A DNA stretch of 64,000 nucleotides, taken from Halichoerus grypus (taxonomy: Eukaryota > Chordata > Mammalia > Carnivora > Phocidae). Every line of letters begins with the position of its first letter. Position 1 is the stretch's first letter. The notes below the pieces were generated by a model. It saw only the letters and a program-made list of their open reading frames with translations, had not been told where the DNA came from and did no database searches. This document shows, one piece after another, positions 10,431 to 22,549 of this stretch. The stretch spans positions 123,126,131 through 123,190,130 of the forward strand of contig NC_135714.1 of assembly GCF_964656455.1 (NCBI RefSeq), given 5' to 3'. The translations under genes and the position numbers were made by a program.

Positions 10431-11181
10431 ATTACTGGATTCTTCATAGGGGGACACTGAAGATGTTTCTTTTTGTTTTTTCCTACAAGCAAGCTAAAGA
10501 ACACAAACTCAACTTCCTAAAAAAGGCTTTAACACAGTATGGAGATTGTATTTTAAAATTTTAACTAACAATTGTTATCTCAGTGTAATGGGATTACGGT
10601 TGATTTAAAGATTTTTTTAATCTATATTACATACTTTTTCAAAAAATAAATATATATTACTTGCTTAATTAAAAAAGATGATAAACGTGGACATAAACAA
10701 GCAAACCCTATGTTCATTGTACCACATCATATACCCTGGCAGGTCAACACACCACACCACATGTATATCCCTCATACACAAGTGACATGCTAAGAGTCTA
10801 AATGCAAAACACAGCAATTCCCCTTTTAGACTCATACAACAAATATCTGTTATCAGTGTTAATTTATTAACTGTCTTTGTGTCTATGCAAATTCTAAATG
10901 TGACCAATAATTTAAATACCACTACTAAATCATCACTACAGTCAACATACAAGTATTGATGTAGCTTGGATTTGTAGAGGGGGAAAAACGCATACAGATT
11001 CAAACAAACTTGGAAAATCCAAACAGAGTCTTTTATTAGTGGCTCCTAATGACCCACAATGAAGGCTAAACATCTTGGCTACACAATTATCTTTGGGAAT
11101 TGAAATGTAAACAGAAAAAAAATTCACTGTTTTTCCTTACCCTATGTGGCTATTCCTCTCAGGCAATAACAAATCCACATA
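10431..11181. other. AT-rich, nothing recognised
   Basis: A 112-codon minus-strand open frame (11003-10665) is present, without recognised homology or splice sites. I do not call it a gene. Confidence 0.35.
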
Positions 11182-11196
11182 CATCCCATCAATTTT

Positions 11197-11411
11197 TATT
11201 TTTTATTTATTTATTTTTTTAAAAAGAATTTATTTATTTATTCATTTGACAGAGAGAGACACAGTGAGAGAAGGAACACAAGCGGCGGGGGGAGAGGGAG
11301 AAGCAGGCTTCCTGCTGAGCAGGGAGCCCGATGTGGGACTCGATCCCAGGACCCTGGGATCACGACCTGAGCCGAAGGCAGACGCTTAATGACTGAGCCA
11401 CCCAGGCACCC
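11197..11411 (-). mobile_element. Can-SINE
   Basis: Reverse-oriented complete element. A 15-bp duplication with one mismatch (catcccatcaatttt / catccaatcaatttt) flanks it at 11182-11196 and 11412-11426. Confidence 0.92.
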
Positions 11412-11426
11412 CATCCAATCAATTTT

Positions 11427-13379
11427 CAAAAGTTTCTGTTGCAACTTTAAAAGTTGTCACTTTCTCATTTAGAAAAGAAAATTAATTATATAATTATGTA
11501 CCTATGTACCCAAACAAACTGTCTTTCCCCTAAATAAAATCCAGGATGAAACTATGTAAGAAACAGCCAACTTTGTTCCTACAACCAGGTATGTAAAATG
11601 CCTCCTGAGTGTTATTTCTTACTTTGCTTCTTCCATTCACGTTTGCCTCTCAAACATTATCGTGCAGCTTGGCAGAATTTGGGTATATTCATCTGCATGC
11701 CAGTCCTTAGAATTGTGTCCCAAGAGCTGTTCAATGTTAGAAGTTCTGATGATGATTAAAAGTCCTAGAAATAAACTGTAAAATGTGTGGAGGTATTTCT
11801 GTGTGTGTTTAGAAGAAGGGGGCTTCACCAAAAAGCCATTTCCACCTTTGATCTGGTGCCTTTATAAGGCCCAAGCTACTAGATGAAAGTCAGTCAGGAT
11901 ACCATTTGTTAAAACTCAGAACATCGTAGTCTCATAGACTTTAACTTTCAATGGACATTATTTTTGGACTGATTTCCTACAACTCTCACTATCCTCATCA
12001 TGCATAAGGAACCATTTCAGAATCCTCCTTTTTAGAGTCACAAATCCCTTGCAGAGATAGAACTAAAATAAATTTCTTTCATTTTATTTTTCTACAAACA
12101 TCAACCTGGGCAAATATAGAGATGAACAGCATTGCCAAAAGCAAATATCACTTCTAGCTGAGGGTATTAGCAGAGTATCAACTTGTGCTTGCCCAGCCTT
12201 GGGACTCCTGTTGTTTACTTTCTAAAGAAATGACACTTTTTAAAAAGTGCAAATGTACTAACATGGCACAAAAATAAATGGAGAGAAAAGCACAATAAAA
12301 AAGGAAATAGTAAATAATGATATTAAACTCTGTAGCCCTTTACTTGGCCATCTGTCTTCAATTTCAGGCATGTTGATTTTTGAGTAGCGTCCCATTGTAA
12401 CCAAATATAATAGGATAGGCAAGCTAATGAACTACGACACCTCCCGTCCTTAATGTGATGTATCACTAAGGGAAAGCCACCCAAGATGCAGGGCAGCTAC
12501 TGTTTTTCTGTGAAGCTACTAGTTTTTAGTACAGGACCCTGGGGAAAAGAGTAGCCTCATTTATCTCTGTGTCTGCTGTAAATTCTCAGACTGCTGCCCT
12601 ATCCTTTTTCTCCCTTCTTGACCTTAACCTCCGAAGAAAAATGAAAGAAGTGGTGAATCCACAAAAAGATGCAAGCAAAGGAGAGAGAGATAAGATTTGG
12701 ATTCCTCTGAAGGAAAAATATATGTTTATCATTTTCATCACCAATCAGGATTTCTCAGGAAATTGCAAAATCAATTTTGCCAACACGGAAACAATCATTG
12801 GTCAATGTAATTATTGACCAACTGTGTCTTTGTGTATTCCTCTCCAGAAACTAAACCCTTTCCTCAGAAAACACCTATTTGGTTAACATTCTTTAAGTTT
12901 ATTTAGAATGCATATGAGACACTATTCTCTGAAGTGCTGAATTTAATTTCTTGCTTGTGAAAAATATTGAAAATGTTATTAGAAATGAAATACACTGTGT
13001 TACAAACTAGGGGACTTAAGAGGTTGCACTGGAGGAGTCAGAGTCTCCCTTAATCCATTTCCATTTTTGTATAGAATGGATTGAGTGATTCTGACTTAAC
13101 AAGATAGTTGATTGTAAAGCTCATTAATGCAAGAGATTAAGGATCTCTTCCTGAACTCATTTCCTTCTCTAACTGACTTTACCTTTTCCATCTATTCCAC
13201 TTTAACTACTCAAGTGAAAAACTGTCCTCCCTATTCATTCAAGCTGCTTTAGGACAGAAAGTTGATTGCTTGTTCTCAAGAACTAAGAAGCAGTATGATC
13301 TGTTTCAGGTTAGAATTCTCCCTTTTCTGGGGGGTGGGGGTGGGGGATCTTATTTGTCCACATCAATTCTTACACAGAG
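11427..13379. other. intergenic, nothing recognised
   Basis: About 2 kb without a recognisable exon or repeat. A G-run cluster lies at 13319-13347 (runs of 6, 5 and 5 G). Confidence 0.4.
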
Positions 13380-13990
13380 TGTGGTAGGCAGAATTCTTAG
13401 AGTCTCCCCCCACCCCACAGTGTGCACACACTGTAGACTCCCTCCCCTTGAATGTGAACAAGACCATGGATATGATGGATTTCACTACTATAATTGGACT
13501 ACATTATAGTAAATGTGACAAGTTTTTCATGTGACTTTCAGTAAAGAAAAGGGAGATGCTGAGCAGGTGTGGCCTAATCAGGTGAGTCCTGAAAAGAAGA
13601 GATTCATAGTGCAAGGGCTTCTCCTGTTGGCTCCGAAAGAGCAAACTTCTTCCTTATGGAGATGGCCAGGTACAGGAAATGGTGAATGGCATCTAGGAGC
13701 CGAGAGTGACCCCTATCTCACGGCCTGCAGGAAAATGGGAATCTGACTCCTATAGTTGCAAGAAACCGAAGCCTTCCAAAACCTGAATGAGCTTGGAAGA
13801 CCCCGAGCCTCAGATGAAATCACAGCCCAGGCTGACACCTTGATTTCAACCTGGTGAGACCCTCAGCAGAACACCCAGGGAACTTGTGTCTGGACTCCTG
13901 ACCTATGAAAACTTATGAGATATGTTTTATTTTGTTTCAAGTCACTACATTTGTGGTACTTTGTTATACAGCAATAGACGACTAATACAC
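13380..13990 (+). mobile_element. MLT1-type ERVL-MaLR solo LTR
   Basis: Starts tgtggtaggcagaattctta and ends ttgttatacagcaatagacg followed by actaatacaca. In between are aacaagaccatggatatg, ggtgtggcctaatcaggtga, a gctgacaccttgatttcaac box and ctggactcctgacctatgaa. The length and order match an MLT1 LTR. No internal retroviral sequence is attached, so it is a solo LTR relic. The short open frames inside it are not genes. Confidence 0.75.
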
Positions 13991-14169
13991 ACAGCACATG
14001 AATCCATTCAGAGGCATTGTCAAGTGTTTGATAATTATTTTCCTCCCAATCAGCAGCCTTATTACATTCATTCCCCTGCACTGTCACTATTTAGGACTAC
14101 TCATGAGAGATACATAATGGCAAAGACAAACTCATTTGATCTTTGGAATATTCGAGCTGAAACCTAGAT

Positions 14170-14295
14170 GTACTCCCCCCTCCTATTTTATAGATGAGAA
14201 AACTGAGGTTCAGAATAATTGACTCATTTGAGGTTACAAGTAGAAAGTCGAGAGTAGAAAAAAACTGAGATCTATTCCAAAGTCCTTTCCACAAA
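14170..14295 (-). mobile_element. MIR SINE fragment
   Basis: ttttatagatgagaaaactg, then aggttcagaataattgactc, as in antisense MIR. Confidence 0.6.
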
Positions 14296-15182
14296 GGTTG
14301 AGAACTAGGTTAAGATTTACATTGGTTTAGTTATAATGAAATTAATCCCTCCCACTTCTGAATTGTGTTAGCACTGTTCTGTGTGGTTGATCTTTGTATT
14401 TTCTGTAGCACCCAATATGATCTTTTAGAGTTGTACCAGACCTTGGTTTCTTACAGTGTATCATATCAGCTTGTAACTGTTAAGTATTTAATGGATATTT
14501 TGTGAATTAATGAATGACTTTAATGAGGCTGTAAAGATGGGAGAGATAAGTAGAAACATGAGTATATCTATAAATTATAATGGGGTGGAAGACTAGGGGC
14601 AGGCAATTATGAAAGCACAAAGGCTTTACAACCAAATGCCTAAAAAAAAAAAAAAAATGAAGGTTTAGAGAAATACTTACAACATATATTGATGAAATAC
14701 TTAAAACACTAATATACTCAAACAAAATGACCAAATAGAATCATCATAATGAAACAGAATTCCAGGGCTGTGATTTCCTCTAATGCTTCAGCAGCATAAT
14801 CATCTTTCCTTCTTGCCACATGTGCCACTCTTTCTATGAAGACTGCTATCTCAAAAATTAGATCAATGTGAAAAAAATGCCTTCACCAATCTCAGGTCAC
14901 ACTAACAGGAAACTTCAACAGTACCCTAGATTGGAAAGAACTAGAACCCCAGATTAACCTCTGAAGTCCTCAGCTCTTGCTTTAATGAGGGATGTTCATT
15001 GACTGAACTCTACAGTTTTCTGAAGGTTCTCATTGTGTAATCATAACAATCACCAAGAAACTTGAGATTCCTTGAGCAAAATGACTAGTCTTCCAATTCT
15101 ATATCCTCAGAGTCTAGCATGAGGTTTCTGTAGGAGATGGGAGTAAATGATGTATTTTGTTCCTGATGATTCTCCAGTTGTC
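14296..15182. other. intergenic, nothing recognised
   Basis: AT-rich, with an A-run at 14641-14657. No exon or family is recognised. Confidence 0.4.
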
Positions 15183-15197
15183 AAAAGCTCAGACCTG

Positions 15198-15408
15198 GGA
15201 TGCCTGGGTGGCTCAGTCAGTTAAGCATCTGCCTTCGGCTCAGGTCATGATCTCAGGGTCCTGGGATCAAGCCCCGCATCGGAATCCCTGCTCAGCAGGG
15301 GTTCTGCTTCTCCCTCTCCCTCTGTCTCTTTCACCTGCTCGTGCTCTATTTCTCTCTCCTCTCTCTCTCTCTCAAATAAATACATTTAAAAAAAAAAAAA
15401 TCTAAAAC
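15198..15408 (+). mobile_element. Can-SINE
   Basis: Complete element. A perfect 15-bp duplication (aaaagctcagacctg) flanks it at 15183-15197 and 15409-15423. The target duplication supplies part of the boundary sequence, and the first head bases (ggggcg) are reduced. Confidence 0.95.
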
Positions 15409-15820
15409 AAAAGCTCAGACCTGAGTGAGGTTGGCTTTAGCAGCTCATGGAAGATCCAGGCATGCCGGGAGGCAGCAGTAGCAAAGTCAGACTAGCTAGT
15501 GGAACATGGCTGCATGAACCATACAGATTCAAGAAGTCACTGTTTCTCTGTGAGAATTTTGAAGGGTTTCTGTCTTCCTCAAGTCTAATCTCCTATTGAA
15601 TAAGAGATATAAAAATGTACACTTCCTGGAGCACATCTTTATTTTGCTTCCACAGAGATTTTTATATAAGGGGAAAATGCTGACATTTGCATTTGATTTA
15701 TTCTTAATTTCAGAAAAACATGACCAATAAAAACGCTATTGAAGTGTGAGTACAGTAATTGAAGGAACAAAATAAAGAAAAGGACCAAATGTCATCCAAA
15801 GCAAACTATTCTGGAATGTT

Positions 15821-15885
15821 ATTTACTCCAGTTTTGGACTTCGACGTAAGTGAGCCACAAACTAAAGCTCCAATCTGGAGTAAAT
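15821..15885. repeat. 11-bp inverted repeat (hairpin potential)
   Basis: atttactccag at 15821-15831 is exactly complementary to ctggagtaaat at 15875-15885, leaving a 43-base loop. A tataaag word lies 40 bases further on. The function is unknown. Confidence 0.5.
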
Positions 15886-16059
15886 AGATTACCCTGGCCC
15901 CGAGGCTCAAAGGTCACTATAAAGGCAGCAATCCAGGAAAAGAATGCTCAATAAAGGCTCTATGTCAAAGAGACACACGGACCCTATTTATTAGTTTTTT
16001 AGTCCTGGTTTTTAGTCTTGAACTCCTGGAAGCAACCATTATTCTTTGATATCATATGG

Positions 16060-16215
16060 ATATGCTTTATCCATAAAGCAATCATTTGTCAAGAGTGGTA
16101 GAGGTGTTAGCTAATGTGGTAATCATATTGCAATATATAAATGGATCAAATTGACAAGTTCTACACCTTAAACATACACAGTGTTATATGTCAATTACAA
16201 CAATTTTTTTTTAAA
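16060..16215 (+). mobile_element. L1M 3'-end fragment
   Basis: gtggtaatcatattgcaata, then ttctacaccttaaacataca, then gttatatgtcaattacaaca and an A-rich end. This is the common 3' terminus of older L1M elements. Confidence 0.6.
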
Positions 16216-16419
16216 AAGCACATTAGTGGACTGAAAAAGTAAATATTATTTACAAAGATGTTTACATTATCATGATCATATAAGGAACACATGGCAAGGA
16301 TTTGGTAAGTCTATCAAAAACTTCACAATAAGGTTGCCAGATAAAATACAGGATGCCTGATCACATTTAAATTTCAGATAAATAACAAATAATTTTTTAG
16401 CATAAGAATACCCCGAACA

Positions 16420-16610
16420 GGGCACCTGGGTGGCTCAGTTGGTTAAGCGTCTGCCTTTGGCTCAGGTCCTGATCCCAGGGTCCTGGGATCAAGCCTGGCA
16501 TCGGTCTCCTTGCTCAGCGGGAAGCCTACTTCTCCCTTTCCCACTTCCTCTGCTTGTGTTCCCTCTCTCGCTGTCTCTCTGACAAATAAATAAAATCTTA
16601 AAAAAAAAAA
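16420..16610 (+). mobile_element. Can-SINE
   Basis: Complete element. A 16-bp duplication with two mismatches (aagaataccccgaaca) flanks it at 16404-16419 and 16611-16626. Confidence 0.92.
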
Positions 16611-17189
16611 AAGAATAGCCCAAGCATTGCATGGACATACTGAGTTAAATATTATTCACTGTTTATCTGAAATCCAGTTTTAACTGGGCATCATGAATTT
16701 TAATTTGCTAAATCTGATAACTCTACAAAAGACATTAGATGAAATCACTCTCAACTTCCCAGACTCAACATTTTATGCTTTAAGTCATTAGCTTACATGT
16801 TACCTGAAAAGAAAAAAAAAAAAGTAGAGTCAATAGTCATTTCCTAATTGCTTTCTCTGTTGGTCTATGTACACTGTCCTGGACAAAAGGTAAAGGTCCA
16901 GTAAGAACTATCTTAACAAGTGCAGCCAAAATACTAGAGAGGTGTAAAGGTAGGTGTCTCAAATACCTAACTTTTAATAACCTTTCATCAAACCATTTTT
17001 AAGTAGATATTAACGATGCATTTATGAAGTACTTAGTGTAATCTAACACTGTTTCATACTGTGTAAATAGAAGATCAAGAAGCAGTCTCTTGGTTTGAGG
17101 GGCTTAATTCACGTTAAGGAAATAGTGGGGCACATTCAGAAAATAATGAAGACCTGCAACTCATCCGGTGTCAAGTGTATGCTGTACAG

Positions 17190-17940
17190 ACTCATTCATT
17201 TATTTATGGATCAATAAGAGCCATTGTCAGGCCTTGTTGAAAAAAGCATGAACAAATCAAAGTCTCTCTTCTTAGGCACTTCCATTCTAGTTGAGGGTAT
17301 ATAGGTAATAGAAAAATGAATTCATAAGGAAATGTCTAATAGCAATAATTTCTATGATGACTATAAAAAGGGAGATGGTTGGTGAATTTAGATTTGGGGC
17401 AAGCAAGGTTGTCTCATGCAAGAAGAAGGGAAGAACCTATTAGAAGATTGAGGAGTATCAGCCTTTCGGCAGAGGATAGAGTTAGTACAAGGACCCTAAT
17501 TTAGAAGGGGCCAGGACAGGAACAAGCTTACTATGACAGAGAAACAGAGAGAGTGGTTGAGTGGCTGAGTCAACAAAGGGGAGAGGGAGGCAGGGCCATT
17601 TAGGTCAAGGTTTTGTTCTAAGTACCATGGAAAGACATTGAAAGATTTTAAGCAAGAGATAGTAACAGGAACTGTTTTAAAAGAAATCATTCCAGCTGTT
17701 GCAAAGACACAGAATTATCTGCACACAATAACCAACAAAGAGTGGAAACAGAAGCAGCTATGGAGAGACTATGACCCTAAGCAGAAGAGGCAACAGTGGT
17801 TCATCTCAAGTTGGGATGAAGATGGGGATAGAGGTTAGGTGTGAGATATTCTAAAGGCGAAGTCGATAGGACTTGCTGATGAAAAGGTAGAAATCAAGGG
17901 TTCTTCCTAGGGTTTTGGCTGGAGCACCTGGATAGATAAC
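17190..17940 (-). mobile_element. long L2 relic
   Basis: Reads as antisense L2: cttccattctagttgagggt, aagggagatggttggtgaat, accctaatttagaagg, catttaggtcaagg, gtaccatggaaagacattg, gattttaagcaagagatagt, ttttaaaagaaatcattcca and ggttttggctggagc, in that order. Confidence 0.6.
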
Positions 17941-18339
17941 AATATCACTTACTGCGAAGGAAAATCAAGTAATCAAAATTTTAATATGGAACTCATTTAA
18001 AGTTTGATATGCCTGTGAGTCCGTCAAGTAGATACATTACATTGGAGAGAGTTCTAACCTCACTCCCAGAAAGAACATGTGAGGGAAAGAGGATTTGCCC
18101 TTGAAAAGGGGTTGGATTGAAATGGATATGGGAAGAATATTCTGAATTTCCAGCAGAAGAAATAAAATTAGAAAAGATAAAAAAGAGAGAACGAGCATGA
18201 AATGTGCTTGGAGGTAGAAGAATGGGAAATTTATGTTGGGGAAAGGTCAGAGGTAAAATCAGAACTGTCAAGTAGGATTATTTATGGGGACCTTCAATAG
18301 GAAAAATTTAAATTCTTCCTCTAAAAAACCATGGAGCTA

Positions 18340-18480
18340 TTGCCAATTATAGAGTAGGAATTGGAATAAATCTCAATGCTGTCTTGTTCTCTGTTGTATC
18401 CCCAGTTCTTAATACGGAGTCTGGTACATGGCAAGTAGTCAATTTATTAAATGAATGAATGGAAAATGAGTGAATGATTG
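18340..18480 (+). mobile_element. L2 3'-end fragment
   Basis: ctctgttgtatccccagttc, then acggagtctggtacatggca, ending ttattaaatgaatgaatgg. This is the L2 terminus. Confidence 0.7.
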
Positions 18481-18730
18481 TATAACTAAGAGTATTTGTA
18501 CACTGAGAGAGCGATGGTGGAGAAACCAATGAAACGGTTGTCTCCCTATTTCAAAAATCTAGGTTTTCAGATGAGGAGATAAAACCTTTGTATAATACAG
18601 TGGTGAAGAGCAGAAAATGGAGGTGCCTTATTATAATGCCCAATATGGTAAGATGGCAAAGTTAGGCAGGAAATACAGGTTTAGTCCATCCAGAAGATAC
18701 AAAAAATTTAAAATAGCACAAGAGATTTCT

Positions 18731-18932
18731 TTATTTTTTATATTTTAAGATAGAATTTAGTGATTCATCAGTTGCTGACAACACCCAGTGCTCCTTACAT
18801 CGAGTGCCCTCCTTAATGCCCATCACCCGTTACCCCATCCCCCCACCCCTCCCCTCCAGCAACCCTCAGTTTGTTCCCTATAGTTAAGAGTCTCTTATGG
18901 TTTGCCTCCCTCTCTGTTTTCATCTTATTTTA
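18731..18932 (-). mobile_element. 5'-truncated L1 tail with long target duplication
   Basis: About 200 bases of carnivore L1 3' UTR in antisense (ttgctgacaacacccagtgc, then a C-rich segment, then agcaaccctcagtttgttcc). A perfect 22-bp direct repeat beginning taaaatagcacaag flanks it at 18709-18730 and 18933-18954. Confidence 0.88.
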
Positions 18933-18954
18933 TAAAATAGCACAAGAGATTTCT

Positions 18955-20464
18955 ATTAAAACAATGGATTTGATGGAGAATGTAGTTGGATAATGAGATT
19001 AAGAAAAATTTGGATAGGATTTTTAAATTTTTCTAAACATCAAGAAGCACAAACTTTCAGCTATTCATGTGTCATGCCATTCAATGCTTAGATCATTTTA
19101 TAATAGAAAGGTTATGTGATTTTTTTTTTCGGTGTGGCTGCAATGGTTCTGCTGGAACTTAAAATCGATTAGATTGCTTTCTAGGGCACAATATCAATAT
19201 CTACTGGAACAATAAGTCAAGATCTCACTTTTCTTTGGAACCTGCCATTGTTCCAGGTAGTGTCTATTTTCTACAAAAGTTTGTAATTGTCATACCTTTG
19301 TATTTATATGTGCAGATACACACGTATGCTATAGTTTTGTGATGGTAGAGCTGGTGATGTTGCATTGCTTAATGGAGAATCAAAACTAAAAGTCACTGCT
19401 CAGCACACAAAGAGGAAAACAGAAGATGGAAAAACCTCCAAGAAAGTCAGTAAGCTATGTGGGCACTCACTTGCTATTGGCCTCAAAGCTCTCAGATTAT
19501 ACACTCCTTTTACTGGATTATTACTTTAATGGGACTTTTTAAAGGGCATTTTAATAGCCTCCTTGTTTCATCAGATATACATTGAAAGGCATTTGGAATA
19601 CTTCCCAGTTGCAACATTTTTGATCTTCGCATTTCTTAGAATTCTGACAACCTACCAGGTAACAGTTAGTATGATATTACGCTGACACATTCCAGAGTTG
19701 GCAGTTGTTAGATTTGCCAGTGCAGATTGTTGTCCAAATCCCATGGGCCTGAGATTTATTGCCTCTTCCTCTTACCCACCTCTCGACAGACGCTTCCCCT
19801 CCCCTCCTTTTTTTTTTTTTTTAACTCCTTGACTGAATACACCATGGATGTGTTTTAGGTACATCATGACTATCCACAGTAAATGTGTAACCCCGTAAAA
19901 AAACAAGAATTAGCCACAGAAGTTATGACAGCATGAATTGGCCCTATTCTGTGAGATCTGGGGAGCTCACTTAGAGCAGAGATGTTTGTTTTCTTCATGC
20001 AGAGTTGTACCATTCTCAGAGCTCTCCCATATCACAGATCATTTATAGGTGATGATCTGTAAACCCTCCAAAAAGCTAAATCCAGCAGAGTGAGTGCTGT
20101 GGCCACTACCCAGACTTCTCCTTTCCCAAATGAGAACTTCAAGTATGGAAAGGAACAGGGAGGGAAGGAATGAGAAAATGATTATAAAGATGCTTCAAAA
20201 GCTATCTTTTGGGCAGCTAATGATAACAAGGGCCAGACAAGTGTAAACTCTCCTGGTATGGGGTTGACTTCAAAATCCAGTTGGAATCTATCTGCTTCCT
20301 CGTAGAGGAAGCAAAGAAAAGAAAGCAAAGCAAAGTTAGGACACTGTCTCATCCTCTGCTCAATGTCAGGTTTTTCCAGGTTCATGTAAGGAGCGAGAAG
20401 GGTGTGGAAACTGGCATGTCTCCTAGGCCAAGGCACTCCAGTATAGCACTTGGTCCTATGCATT
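18955..20464. other. intergenic, nothing recognised
   Basis: No repeat or exon is recognised. It looks like unique sequence. Confidence 0.4.
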
Positions 20465-20660
20465 CTCTCCTTCCTTCATTATTCAACAAAGATTTTTGGG
20501 CACTAACTATGAGCCAGGCATGGAGCTAGGAACTCAAAATAGAAAGACACAAATAAGGCCTGACCTCAAGAAAGACCACATCTAGAGGGAGAGACAGGGG
20601 CATAAGCAGATAAATAGAGTCCAATAGTAAAAATAAAATAGATAAATGTACTAGCAATTA
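20465..20660 (-). mobile_element. L2 3'-end fragment
   Basis: ttcattattcaacaaagatt, then gggcactaactatgagccag, gcatggagctaggaactcaa, ggcctgacctcaagaaag. This is antisense L2. Confidence 0.6.
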
Positions 20661-21289
20661 TGAAAATTGGGAGGGCACCTAATCCAGCTGGGATCATCCT
20701 GGGGGTGGAGGGATTTCTGAGTTGAATGGTCAGTAATGAGGAGTTGATAGAGAGGTGAGCTTGGAGCATGGAAGGCTATGAGGACCACATAAGCAGATAC
20801 ACCAAGTTGACCACCTATGTAATGCACTTGGAGAACTTCATGCGGTGCAGCTTTTCTGTTTTGTAAAGTGTGAGATGTGACCAAAGAGAAATGGTGCTGA
20901 AGAAATCAGGCAGTCATCAACACGGAAGGCCTGAAGTTTATGATATGGACATGTGCTTCACCTGGTCTCTACCACTAGACACATGTGACTGTTTAAATGT
21001 CAATTAAGTAGTATTTCAAAAAATAAAACCTTAGTCCTTCAATTGCACTAGTCACATTTTGTGTGCTCAATAGTCACATGAGGTTTGCGGCCACCATAAA
21101 GAGTGCAGATTGTAGGACATTTTCATCAGCACAAAGAGCTCTAGCTGGGCAGTGCTGGTATAGGCGGTCCTGACCCACTGAAGTGTTTTATACAGGGAAG
21201 GCAGATTTAGGTCTTAGATGCACACCAGAGACTGCAGAGGACAAATTCAAGGAGACAAGATGAAGACACAAGATCATTTAGAAAGACTG

Positions 21290-21550
21290 TTTCATAGTCC
21301 ACGAAACTTCCATTCCAATGGGGGAATATAAAAAGCAACAAATAGTAGTAAAATACATAGTATGTCAGAGAGCGACAAGCGTTAGCGACAAAAACAAAGA
21401 AAAGAAGGAAGATAGAAGTGGCTGATTGTGGGTCATATTTGGAGGTAAAGTGTTTAGGGAATGCCTCACTGAGAAGGTGACACTGGACCAGAGACAGGAA
21501 GGAGGTGAGAGTATGATGTAGGCAACGGGAAAGCACACTACAGGTGCACG
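21290..21550 (-). mobile_element. L2 fragment
   Basis: acttccattccaatggggga, tacatagtatgtcagagagc, tgcctcactgagaaggtgac, gaccagagacaggaaggagg. It is probably the continuation of the fragment at 20465, separated by about 630 bases. Confidence 0.6.
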
Positions 21551-21612
21551 AATAGCCTGGCTTATCTAAGACACATATGAGTTATGATTTAAGATTTTTA
21601 TATTCTTTATCT

Positions 21613-22160
21613 CAGTGTATCAGTCAGGGTTCTCCAGAAAAATAGAACCCAATATTATATGTGTGTATGTGTATAAAGATGTGTGTATGTATCAAGAGGC
21701 ATTTTTAAGGAATAGGCTCATGCAATTATATAATTGCAGGGGCTGGAAAGTCCAAAATCTGTAGGGCAGCCTGGAAATTGGAAATTCAGGCAGGAATTAA
21801 TGCTTCAGTCTTAAGGCAGAATCTCTTCTTCTCCAGGAAAGCTCAATTTTTGCTCTTTTTTTTTTTTTAAAGATTTTATTTATTTGACAGAGAGAGTGCG
21901 CGTGAGAGGGAACACAAGCAGGGGGAGTGGGAGAGAGAGAAACAGGCTTCCCAATGAGCCAGGAGCCCAATGAGGGGCTCGATCCCAGGACCCCGGGATC
22001 ATGACCCGAGCCGAAAGCAGACGCTTAATGACTCTTCAACTGATTGAATGGGGCCTATCCACATTATCAAGGATAATCTCCTTTACTTAGTCAACTGATC
22101 GTATATGCTAACCACATCTGCAAAATACCTTCTCAGCAACCTCTGGACTCACCATTACAT
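21613..22160 (+). repeat. ancient interspersed repeat split by a SINE
   Basis: Begins gtatcagtcagggttctcca. After the SINE it resumes with cttcaactgattgaatgggg, then ctccacattatcaag-like wording, gctaaccacatctgcaaaat and accttctcagcaacctctgg. The wording is that of a very common old mammalian repeat whose family I cannot name from memory. Confidence 0.5.
21856..22033 (-). mobile_element. Can-SINE, head-truncated
   Basis: Minus-strand element with a T-run at 21856 and the TC/GA body. It stops at acgcttaatgact and lacks about 20 bases of the tRNA-like head. It is inserted in an older repeat. Confidence 0.85.
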
Positions 22161-22164
22161 TTAT

Positions 22165-22305
22165 CAAATCCACACGTTTCAGATAAAGGAGTCGAGGTTT
22201 ATAACGATGAAAAAACTTGCACAAATTCACTCAAGGGGAAGAATAAATAAGTTTAACACCTATCCAAGTGTCCTGACACCAAATCTAGTGCTCTTGTTGT
22301 TGCCC
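22165..22305 (-). mobile_element. possible MIR fragment
   Basis: gtttataacgatgaaaaaac, then ttgcacaaattcactcaagg, resembles antisense MIR. The match is weak. Confidence 0.4.
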
Positions 22306-22549
22306 AGTGTAGGTAACAGACAGAGAAGCCTGTATTAGACCACATAGATTAAGAGAGGAGATTCAGACATGCATGTATTTATGAAGGTCACAACTGAACT
22401 CTGTTTTTGAATGAAGTGGAAAGTGCAGTGTGAAGATTTTTTTCATCCTTGCACTGTTTTTGTTTTGTATATGGTCGCACTAAAAATCAGAATTAACTTA
22501 CTCATAAACTAAAAGGACAAGAACATCAAATGAATCCATTAGAGTGCTT

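Noticed and set aside
13319..13347. G-quadruplex
   Set aside because: Only three G-runs are clear; a fourth is lacking within a usual loop length.
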